Assembly: GCA_002239065.1 (NCBI GenBank)
Contig: MPNO01000033.1
Span: 1-50,258, forward strand
Origin: Defluviicoccus sp. bin129
Lineage (GTDB): Bacteria > Pseudomonadota > Alphaproteobacteria > MPNO01
Length of the DNA: 50,258 nt
Reading direction: 5' to 3'
How positions within the stretch are numbered: the stretch's first letter is position 1; every line of letters begins with the position of its first letter. Under the pieces are notes generated by a model. It was not told where the DNA came from, did not search any database, and saw nothing but the letters and a program-made list of their open reading frames with translations. The position numbers and the translations under genes were made by a program. Shown here piece by piece: positions 33,867-41,368 of this stretch.

Positions 33867-35168
33867 ATGAAGCTCGGCATGTTCTACTGGCCCTGCGGCC
33901 ACCACATGGCGGCCTGGCGGCACCCCGACGGGGTCGCCGATTCGGGCGCCAATATCGGCCACATCGTGGCGCTCGCGAAGCTCGCCGAGCGCGGCCTGTT
34001 CGACCTGTTCTTCATGGCCGATTCGGTCTCGTTCTGGCGCGGCGACCTCGAATCGATGACGCGCGATTCCTTCGGCACCTGGATCGAGCCGTTCACCGTG
34101 ATGTGCTCGCTCGCCCAGCACACCAGCCGGATCGGGCTGGTCTGCACCTCGACCACGACCTACGACCAGCCTTACTCGCTGGCCCGGCGCTTCGCCTCGC
34201 TCGATGTCGCGAGCGGCGGACGGGCGGGGTGGAACCTGATCACCTCGGCCAACAAGCTGGAGGCCGCGAGCTTCGGCGTCGATGAGCATCTGGAGAAGAC
34301 CGAGCGCTACCGCCGCGCCCGCGAGTTCGCCCATGTGGTGCGCGGGCTGTGGAACTCCTGGGGCGAGGGGGTGTTCGTCCGCGACAAGGAGACGGGGCTC
34401 TATTTCGACGAGACCAGGCTGAACGTGCTGGAGCACGAGGGCGAGCATTTCCGGGTGCGCGGGCCGATCAACGTGCCGCCCTCGCCGCAGGGCGAGCCGG
34501 TGATGGTGCAGGCCGGCGCGTCCGACGATGGACGCCAGCTCGCCGCCGAGACCGCCGAGGTGATCTTCGGTGCGCAGCAGACCATCGAGGGGGCCAGGGA
34601 GTTCTATGCCGACGTGAAGGGCCGCATGGGGGGCTGCGGCCGCGACCCCGATTCGCTGAAAATCCTGCCTGGGCTCGCGGTCTGCGTCGCGCCGACGCAA
34701 TCCGAGGCCGAGGACAAGTACGAGCAACTCCAGGACCTGATCGACCCGCTGGCCGGGATGCAGCTCCTTTCGCGGCGGGTCGATTTCGACCTCACCGGAC
34801 ACGACGTCGACGGCCCGCTGCCCGAGCTGCCGCCCAACAAGGTGGTGTCGACAAGGGCGCAGCTGTTCGCCGAGATCGGGCGCCGCGAGAACCTCACCAT
34901 CCGCGACCTCTACCGCCGCATCGCCGGCGCGCGCGGGCATTACGAGATCGTCGGCACGCCCGAACGCGTCGCTGACATGATGGAGGAATGGGTGCGCGAG
35001 CGCGCCTGCGACGGCTTCAACGTCATGCCGCCGGTCTTCCCCTCCAGCCTCGAGGACTTCATCGACCTCGTAATCCCCGAACTCCAGCGCCGCGGCCTCT
35101 ACCGCACCGAATACGAGGGCACGACGCTGAGGGAGAACCTCGGAATCACGCGTCCTTCCTGGCCGTAG
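33867..35168 (+). CDS. Luciferase-like flavin monooxygenase (NtaA/SnaA/SoxA-type)
   Basis: A 433-aa bacterial-luciferase-fold monooxygenase. Family segments include GLFDLFFMADSVSFWRGD, the YDQPYSLARRFASLDVASGG strand and GRAGWNLITSAN, and VMVQAGASDDGR. Related enzymes oxidise EDTA, nitrilotriacetate, dibenzothiophene or pristinamycin with FMNH2 from a partner reductase, which is not present here. The ATG at 33867 is set by the MKLGMFYWP start; sequence upstream is intergenic. It is divergent from the UbiD-like gene, 141 bases apart. Confidence 0.87.
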   Translation: MKLGMFYWPCGHHMAAWRHPDGVADSGANIGHIVALAKLAERGLFDLFFMADSVSFWRGDLESMTRDSFGTWIEPFTVMCSLAQHTSRIGLVCTSTTTYDQPYSLARRFASLDVASGGRAGWNLITSANKLEAASFGVDEHLEKTERYRRAREFAHVVRGLWNSWGEGVFVRDKETGLYFDETRLNVLEHEGEHFRVRGPINVPPSPQGEPVMVQAGASDDGRQLAAETAEVIFGAQQTIEGAREFYADVKGRMGGCGRDPDSLKILPGLAVCVAPTQSEAEDKYEQLQDLIDPLAGMQLLSRRVDFDLTGHDVDGPLPELPPNKVVSTRAQLFAEIGRRENLTIRDLYRRIAGARGHYEIVGTPERVADMMEEWVRERACDGFNVMPPVFPSSLEDFIDLVIPELQRRGLYRTEYEGTTLRENLGITRPSWP

Positions 35169-35206
35169 GGATATCCGCCTCGGAACGTCGCCTCCGATGG
35201 GCGCGC

Positions 35207-35257
35207 TTGACAATCGCCAGTTCCCAACAATATTGTTGCCAACAGTTTCGTTGGGAA
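35207..35257 (+). promoter_or_regulatory. Promoter overlapped by nested palindromes (putative operator)
   Basis: TTGACA at 35207-35212 is a full-consensus -35 element. A -10 (TATTGT at 35231-35236, spacer 18) falls in a perfect 14-base palindrome CAACAATATTGTTG at 35225-35238. A wider inverted repeat, TTCCCAAC (35221-35228) and GTTGGGAA (35250-35257), encloses it. The ATPase start codon is only 8 bases after. Such layout suggests a repressor site that blocks the promoter. No repressor gene is in the two-gene operon. Confidence 0.65.
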
Positions 35258-35264
35258 TGGGGCC

Positions 35265-36533
35265 ATGCTCAGAAAGGGCGGCGGCAACTGGGTCGAGGGA
35301 GACCGGTTCTTCGACCGGGCATACGAGCTCGAAGCCTTGGAAGAGCGGGTTCGGGAAGGGACCCACACCCTGCTGACGGCGCAGCGGCGCATGGGCAAGA
35401 CGAGCCTCGTGCGGGAACTCCTGCGCCGGCTGGACGATGGGGGCGCGTCCGAAACGGTTTTCGTCGACCTTGAGGCCGCCATGGACCCGGCCGATGCCAT
35501 CGCCGAGATCGGCGTTCAAGCGAGGCCGCTGCGCGGCGCCTGGGGCCGGATCGAGTCGGGTTTTGTCAACGTCCTGAGGGCGGCCGGCGACCGGATCGAG
35601 GAACTGTCGCTGTCCGACCTGAAGGTGAAGCTGCGCGCCGGGATCGATGCCGGGAACTGGCCGCAGAGAGGCGGTGCGGTGTTCGCGGCTCTGGCGGCGA
35701 GCGACCGGCCGGTCGTTCTCGCGCTCGACGAGATGCCGATCCTCGTCAACCGGCTGCTCAAGGACCAAGCGGGCGTCGTCACGCCGGAGGGAAGGGGGCG
35801 GGCGGACGCGTTCCTGACCTGGCTGCGCCGGAACGGGCAGGCGCATCGCGGCCGTGTCACGATGATCCTGTCGGGCAGCGTCGGCCTCGAACCGCTGCTG
35901 GAACAGGCCGGGCTCAGCGCCCACGCCAACATTTTTGCCGCCTACGACCTCAAACCCTGGAGCGAACAGACCGCCGCATCCTGCCTGGCGGCGCTCGCCG
36001 GGACCTACGGCATCGGGCTTCCGCCCGAGGTCGGCGCGGACATGTGCCGGCGGCTGCGCTGCTGCATCCCGCACCACGTGCAGATGTTCTTCGACAAGCT
36101 GCACGACCGTCTCCGGCGCGACGGCCGGCGGGACGCGACGCTGGAAGACGCGGCGTGGGTCTATGTGCAGGAGATGCTGAGCGTGCGCGGGCAGGTCGAC
36201 CTGCAACACTACGAGGGCCGGCTGGAGACCGTCTTGGGACGGGCGGGATATCCCGTGGCCCTGGAGCTGTTGACCGCGGCCGCCGTCGACGGCCGCCTGG
36301 ACGACGACGCGCTCGACCGCTACGGCGCGCATTTCGCGGACCGGGCCCAAGACGGCGCCCCCACGGTCGAACACGTACTGCATGTGCTGGAACATGACGG
36401 CTACCTGGAGCGGCGGGACGGCGGCTACAGGTTCGTCTCCGGCCTGCTGGAGGATTGGTGGCGCGGGCGCTACGGCCGGGGCTTCGTTTCCGCGGTCGCG
36501 CGAGCACCCCGAAGCCCGGGAGCGGCCCGATGA
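35265..36533 (+). CDS. P-loop ATPase of a two-gene operon (AAA/STAND-type)
   Basis: This 422-aa ATPase has a modified Walker A, AQRRMGKTSLV at 39-49, and a Walker B, RPVVLALDEMPILV at 149-162 with D156 and E157. An SGSVGLEPLLEQAG segment follows as a sensor-like strand, then a helical region and a winged-helix-like C-terminal part (VLEHDGYLERRDGGYRFVSG). It resembles the archaeal-type/STAND ATPases found across proteobacteria whose role is unknown. The gene is directly behind the palindromic promoter and its stop overlaps the start of the second ATPase (ATGA). ATPase activity is likely; the rest is inference. Confidence 0.8.
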   Translation: MLRKGGGNWVEGDRFFDRAYELEALEERVREGTHTLLTAQRRMGKTSLVRELLRRLDDGGASETVFVDLEAAMDPADAIAEIGVQARPLRGAWGRIESGFVNVLRAAGDRIEELSLSDLKVKLRAGIDAGNWPQRGGAVFAALAASDRPVVLALDEMPILVNRLLKDQAGVVTPEGRGRADAFLTWLRRNGQAHRGRVTMILSGSVGLEPLLEQAGLSAHANIFAAYDLKPWSEQTAASCLAALAGTYGIGLPPEVGADMCRRLRCCIPHHVQMFFDKLHDRLRRDGRRDATLEDAAWVYVQEMLSVRGQVDLQHYEGRLETVLGRAGYPVALELLTAAAVDGRLDDDALDRYGAHFADRAQDGAPTVEHVLHVLEHDGYLERRDGGYRFVSGLLEDWWRGRYGRGFVSAVARAPRSPGAAR

Positions 36534-39247
36534 CCGTGACCGCCCGCAAGTACAACCCGGGCTTCCTCTCCGACGACGAGCTCGTGGCGTCCTTCTGCGT
36601 GCGGACGGACGAGTTCGAGTCGATGATGGAGCCCCTGCGCGAGGCCCCGGGCGATTCGAACGCGCACCAGATCGTCATCGGCCCGCGCGGCAGCGGCAAG
36701 ACGAGCCTTCTGTTGCGGGTCGCGGCGGAGATCCGCCGGGACGCGCGGCTCTCTACCCGTCTCTTCCCCGTCGTGTTCGCGGAGGAAAGCTACGAGGTCT
36801 CGACCGCCGGCGAGTTCTGGCTCGAAGCCCTGTCCCGCCTCGTGGACCAGGCGCCGAACGGCGAGGACGGCCCCGATCTCCGTCGCAGCTTCGAGGAGCT
36901 GCGGGAAATCCGGGACGACCGGACGCTCGGGGATCGCTGCCTCGGCGCCCTCCAGGATTTTTCGGACCGCGAAGGCAAGCGCCTCGTGCTGATGGTCGAG
37001 AACCTGAACATGCTGTTCCGCGACATCGCCGACCGGGACGCCGGCTGGCGGCTGCGCCAGACGCTCCAGACCGAGCCCCGAATTCTCCTGCTGGCGAGCG
37101 CGACCAGCCGGTTCGACGAGATGGACGATCCGAAACGGGCTCTCTACGACCTGTTCCGAAGCCTCCCCCTGCGCCCTCTCGACGTGGAAGACTGCGCGAC
37201 CCTTTGGCGGACCGTATCCGGTCAGGAACGCGCGCCGGAGACGATCCGGGCCTTGCGCATTCTCACCGGCGGCAGCGCGCGGCTACTCACCATCGTCGCC
37301 CGCTTCGGGGCCGCGCTGTCGTTTCGCAAGCTGATGGCCGACCTGCTCGACCTGGTCGACGACCACACCGAGTACTTCAAGAGCCATCTCGATGCGCTGC
37401 CGGCCCAGGAGCGACGGGTCTATCTCGCCCTCGCCGAGCTCTGGAAACCGGCGACCGCGCGCGAGATCGCCGACCGGGCGCGGCTGGAAACCAGCAAGTG
37501 CAGCGCGCAGCTTGCCCGCCTTGCCGAGCGCGGCGCGGTGGAGGTCTCGGGCGGCACGGCGCGGCGCAAGCTCTACTACCTCGCCGAGCGGCTCTACAAC
37601 ATCTACTACCTGATGCGCCGCGCCCGCGGCCCGGCCCCCATGATCGAGTCCCTTATCCGCTTCATGGAGGGGTGGTACTCGGTCGACGAATTGAAGGAAT
37701 TTGGCGCCCGAATGGCCCAGGAGGCGCCCGGCCTAGATGGCGAGACGCTGGGGCTCTACCGGACCGCGTTCCAGCAACTCCTCAAGCTGCCGTCGCTGGA
37801 AGCGCACCGCGAAGAACTGCTCTCGCTCGCGTCCGCGATGTACGCCGGTCGGACGGGCGATCTATCTGTTGCGTTCCCGCCGTCAGCGGTCGCACAGGAA
37901 CTCTTTGAAAAAGCACGGGCGTTGGAAAAGGCAGGCCGATTGGAAGATGCGGTCGGTGCTTGGGACGAAGTCGTCCGGCATTTTGGCGCAACTGCTGTGG
38001 AAACTGATCTTGGACCAGTTGCATTGGCTTTGCGCAACAAGGGAGACGCGCTCGTTGCGCTGCAGCGTCTGGACGAGGCGCTGGCCAACTGGGACGAGGT
38101 CTTGCAGCGCTTCGGGACGAATGATTCGGAGGTGTTTCGTCATGCTGTAGCGCTGGCGCTCCAAAGCAAAGGGACCGCTTTGCTCACCGCTCGGCGATTC
38201 GATGATGCGCTCGCGACTTGGGACGAGTTCGTTCGTCGTTTCGCGGTGGCCGAGGATGAAACACTAAGAGATGGGGTGGCGCTGGCACTCGTTGGGAAGG
38301 GCGCTGCGCTATTGGCATTGGACGGGTTGGATGAGGCGATTGCCGTCTGGGACGAAGCGTTGCGTCGTTTGGGAACGGGCGAAGGGTACCGAGGCCCCGA
38401 ATTCCTCGCGCTTGCGATGAACTTTAGAGGCGTCGCGCTTGCCCGATCCGAGCGGCTGGATGAAGCCCTGACTGCATGGAGCGAGGTGGTTGAGCGGTTC
38501 GGAGGTGCCGAGACACCGCAGTTTGTTGACTACGTTGCCACAGCGCTTGGACACAAGGCAGTCGCATTTCTTCGACTTAACCGGCTGGAAGCGGCCTTGG
38601 GTGCCACAGACGAGGCGGTACAGCGCCTCGGTCGGTACGATGCGGGGGACGTACTGCACATGGTCGCAAATGCGCTCGTCCACAAGGGGTGGGAATTGCT
38701 CAATTTGGATCGGGCGGAGGAGGCACAGGAGATCTGGGCGGAGGCCCAACGACGGTTCGAAGCAAGTGATTCACCGAACATGTGGAATGCGATGAAGTCT
38801 GCACTGCTGGGAAAGGCAACGGTAGAATTGGGACGCGGTCAAAATGACGCGGCTATCGTCGCAGCAGACCGCGTGTTCCGTCACGGTGGCACCGGCTCGC
38901 CGGAGATCGAATGGCTAACGCACAGGATTCGCGCTCGAGCACATCTTCGAAAGGGCAATGCCTCAGCATGCGCAGGTGATGTCGAAAAGATACTAGCGAT
39001 CCTGCCTGACCTCGGTTCGATGTCCAAGGACGTGCTCAATTGGCTGTCCAGTATGGCGGTGGCTTTGGGTCTTGAGAAAATGCGCGGCCTGATCCGGGCA
39101 TCGCCGGTATCCGACCTGCTGCTGCCTCTAACGACGGCGCTGGAGATGGAGCTCGGCGAGGAACCACGGGTGGCGAAGGAGGTGGAAGAGGTCGCCGAGG
39201 ACATTCGCCGCGACCTAGCGGAGCTGCGGAAGGCGCGGCAGGGGTGA
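36530..39247 (+). CDS. STAND-like ATPase with seven 43-residue TPR-like repeats
   Basis: The 905-aa product starts with an ATPase module: Walker A GPRGSGKT at 51-58, a weak Walker B (LVLMVENLNML, about 152-162, where E157 replaces the usual acid pair) and a sensor-like LLLASATSRFDE. A winged helix follows at about 287-365 (ATAREIADRARLETSK). Residues 457-757 are seven TPR-like repeats, and a partial eighth follows. The plan NTPase - winged helix - superhelical repeats is that of STAND signalling ATPases. It is coupled to the first ATPase by a four-base overlap. GC content falls from about 70% in the ATPase half to about 50-60% in the repeats. An antiphage or stress-sensor role is inference. 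Confidence 0.8.
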   Translation: MTVTARKYNPGFLSDDELVASFCVRTDEFESMMEPLREAPGDSNAHQIVIGPRGSGKTSLLLRVAAEIRRDARLSTRLFPVVFAEESYEVSTAGEFWLEALSRLVDQAPNGEDGPDLRRSFEELREIRDDRTLGDRCLGALQDFSDREGKRLVLMVENLNMLFRDIADRDAGWRLRQTLQTEPRILLLASATSRFDEMDDPKRALYDLFRSLPLRPLDVEDCATLWRTVSGQERAPETIRALRILTGGSARLLTIVARFGAALSFRKLMADLLDLVDDHTEYFKSHLDALPAQERRVYLALAELWKPATAREIADRARLETSKCSAQLARLAERGAVEVSGGTARRKLYYLAERLYNIYYLMRRARGPAPMIESLIRFMEGWYSVDELKEFGARMAQEAPGLDGETLGLYRTAFQQLLKLPSLEAHREELLSLASAMYAGRTGDLSVAFPPSAVAQELFEKARALEKAGRLEDAVGAWDEVVRHFGATAVETDLGPVALALRNKGDALVALQRLDEALANWDEVLQRFGTNDSEVFRHAVALALQSKGTALLTARRFDDALATWDEFVRRFAVAEDETLRDGVALALVGKGAALLALDGLDEAIAVWDEALRRLGTGEGYRGPEFLALAMNFRGVALARSERLDEALTAWSEVVERFGGAETPQFVDYVATALGHKAVAFLRLNRLEAALGATDEAVQRLGRYDAGDVLHMVANALVHKGWELLNLDRAEEAQEIWAEAQRRFEASDSPNMWNAMKSALLGKATVELGRGQNDAAIVAADRVFRHGGTGSPEIEWLTHRIRARAHLRKGNASACAGDVEKILAILPDLGSMSKDVLNWLSSMAVALGLEKMRGLIRASPVSDLLLPLTTALEMELGEEPRVAKEVEEVAEDIRRDLAELRKARQG
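37898..38800 (+). repeat. Seven in-frame repeats of exactly 129 bases (43 residues)
   Basis: Aligning by the motif AL-x-x-KG-x-AL gives repeat starts at residues 457, 500, 543, 586, 629, 672 and 715, with no length variation. The consensus is AL..KG.AL..L.RLDEAL..WDEV..RFG, then a ten-residue variable loop and VAL. A partial copy begins at 758. The protein spacing is constant while the DNA of the copies has drifted, so this is an old repeat kept for structure. Kinesin-light-chain TPRs have a similar extended spacing. Confidence 0.85.
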
Positions 39248-39395
39248 CTTTAGAAGGCGCTCTGGCCGACGGCGCCGTGGCGTGCCACCAAGTCCCACTC
39301 GTCAAGGTTGGCGCAGGCCGACCATGACGACGAGGAAGCCGAGATGTGGCGGGTGTGGCGAGTGAACCGTCCGATGGCCACCCCCCATTGACCAT

Positions 39396-39425
39396 TTGCC
39401 GCCTGGCTCCCTTTCTTCCGATAAA
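39396..39425 (+). promoter_or_regulatory. Possible promoter with the -10 box close to the permease start
   Basis: TTGCCG at 39396-39401 and GATAAA at 39420-39425 are 18 bases apart. The permease ATG at 39434 would then lie at or just past the expected transcription start. No Shine-Dalgarno is seen. This suggests a leaderless or nearly leaderless mRNA. The match is moderate. The rest of the gap 39248-39433 shows nothing clear. Confidence 0.4.
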
Positions 39426-39433
39426 CTCCGGCC

Positions 39434-41083
39434 ATGCTGAGCGCGCTTGCCACCCTCCGCCGCGGACCGCCCGCCGACCCTGTCTCCGGCTGGTCGCTCG
39501 CGACCCTGGTGCTCGGGCTCTTCCTGATCGGGCCGTTCGTGGCGCTGCTCTATGCGATGACCGGGGATTCGGGCGGGTTGTGGTCGCATCTGATGGAGAC
39601 CGTGTTTCCGCGCTACGTGGCCAACACGATGGCGCTGATGGCCGGCGTCGGGCTGGTCAGCCTCGCCTTCGGGCTGAGCACGGCGTGGCTGGTCACGCGC
39701 TACGAGTTTCCCTTCTCGCGGCTGCTCGACTGGACGCTGCTGCTCCCCGCCACGGTGCCCGCCTACATCATCGCCTACGCCTATACCGACCTCTTGGAAT
39801 ATGCCGGGCCGGTGCAGGGGCTGCTGCGCGACATCTTCGGCTGGTCGTCGGCGCGCGACTACTGGTTCCCCGAGATCCGCTCGCTCGGCGGCGCCGTGCT
39901 GGTGATGGGCTCGGTGCTCTACCCCTATGTCTACCTGATGGCGCGGACCGCGTTCCGCCTCACGCCGGCCTCCTACTACGAGGTGGCGCTGCTGCACGAC
40001 CGCAATATCGCGTTCTCGGTCGGCATCCCGCTGGCGCGCCCGGCGATCGTCGCCGGGCTGGCGCTGGTGCTGATGGAGGTGGTGTCGGATTTCGGCACGG
40101 TCGAGTATTTCGCGGTCGAGACGCTGACGCTCGGCATCTTCAATGTCTGGCTCGGCATGAACAATTTGACCGCCGCGGCGCAGATCGCGGGCGTCGCCTT
40201 CGTGTTCATCCTGGGCCTCCTGTTCATCGAGCGCCGCGCGCGCGGGCAGCAGCGCTTCTTCGATCCGGCGACGCCGCGCGAGGGGCTGCGCCCGGTGCGG
40301 CTGAGCGGCGCGAAGGCGGCGCTCTGCGTCGCCGTCTGCCTGGCGCCGCTCATCCTCGGCTTCGCGGTGCCGGTGGGCGTGCTCGCCTGGTTCGTCGCCG
40401 CCGGGCTGTCGTCGACCGATTACGGCGCCCTGGTGACGACGACCGTCAATTCGCTGGCGGTGGCCCTGGCGGCGGCGGCGATCGTCATGGGCGTGGCGCT
40501 GGTCACCGTGATGGTGACCGCCTACAAGCGCCACCCGGCGCTCGCGGCGCTGACCGCGGTCTCGGCGATGGGCTATGCGTTTCCCGGCACCGTGCTCGCC
40601 ATCGGCGTGGTGGTGTTCGCGGGCGCGCTCGATTCCGCGGCCGAAGCGCTCGTCGAGGGCGTGCTCGGCGCCGGGTTCCACGGGCTGCTGATCGGCGGGG
40701 TCGCGCTGCTGGTCGCGGGCTACGTGGTGCGCTTCCAGGCGATCGGCTACGGCGCCATGGTGTCCGGGGTGAAGCGGCTCTCGCCCAACATCATGAACGC
40801 GAGCTACGTGCTCGGGCGCGGCTTCTCCCGCAGCCTGGTGACGCTGGCGCCGCCGCTGTTGCGCAAGTCGATCCTCGCCGGCGGGCTGCTGGTCTTCGTC
40901 GACGTGATGAAGGAGCTGCCGATGACGCTGCTGCTCCGCCCGTTCGATTTCGAGACGCTGGCGACCTATGTCTACCAGTTCGCCACCGACGAGCTGCTGG
41001 AGCACTCGGCGCTCGCCGCGCTCGCCATCGTCGCCGCCGGGCTCGGCCCGGTGATCTGGATGAACGCCTCGCAGCGCCGCTGA
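39434..41083 (+). CDS. Iron(III)-type ABC transporter permease (FbpB/SfuB-like)
   Basis: A 549-aa inner-membrane permease built of two similar BPD-type halves of about six helices each. The first half has AYIIAYAYTDLLEYAGPVQG and an EAA-like loop (YYEVALLHDRNIAFSVGIPL), and the second has VLGRGFSRSLVTLAPPLLRK, its EAA loop. Fused double permeases of this size are typical of ferric-iron and some thiamine or phosphonate importers. The matching ATPase is 3.6 kb away on the other strand and no binding protein is in the window. Confidence 0.88.
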   Translation: MLSALATLRRGPPADPVSGWSLATLVLGLFLIGPFVALLYAMTGDSGGLWSHLMETVFPRYVANTMALMAGVGLVSLAFGLSTAWLVTRYEFPFSRLLDWTLLLPATVPAYIIAYAYTDLLEYAGPVQGLLRDIFGWSSARDYWFPEIRSLGGAVLVMGSVLYPYVYLMARTAFRLTPASYYEVALLHDRNIAFSVGIPLARPAIVAGLALVLMEVVSDFGTVEYFAVETLTLGIFNVWLGMNNLTAAAQIAGVAFVFILGLLFIERRARGQQRFFDPATPREGLRPVRLSGAKAALCVAVCLAPLILGFAVPVGVLAWFVAAGLSSTDYGALVTTTVNSLAVALAAAAIVMGVALVTVMVTAYKRHPALAALTAVSAMGYAFPGTVLAIGVVVFAGALDSAAEALVEGVLGAGFHGLLIGGVALLVAGYVVRFQAIGYGAMVSGVKRLSPNIMNASYVLGRGFSRSLVTLAPPLLRKSILAGGLLVFVDVMKELPMTLLLRPFDFETLATYVYQFATDELLEHSALAALAIVAAGLGPVIWMNASQRR

Positions 41084-41368
41084 GCGCTTCGCCGCGGCGC
41101 CGGCGGATGCTCCAACATCGCGGCACGCACTGGAACGCCACGCTTCGTATCCCCACATACCTGCATACAGTGAGTGAACATGCGGCCGGCCGCCCTCAAC
41201 GAGAGGAACGCTGCCATGTTCGAGAAGCAAGGCAAACCGGTTCGCTGTCCGAACAGACGATCGGGTAGGTCACAGCGGTCGATATCCCCGCCCGTGCCGG
41301 CATCCGGCGGGCCGGGTTTCCCGTCATCGCAACCCGCCCCGCGGGGCATTCCCGTCATCACAAGCCGC

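Noticed and set aside
33726..36395. The upstream two thirds of the 1359-codon minus-strand frame containing the UbiD-like gene
   Set aside because: This part is antisense to the luciferase-like monooxygenase and ATPase genes and has no family character; only 32316-33725 is real.
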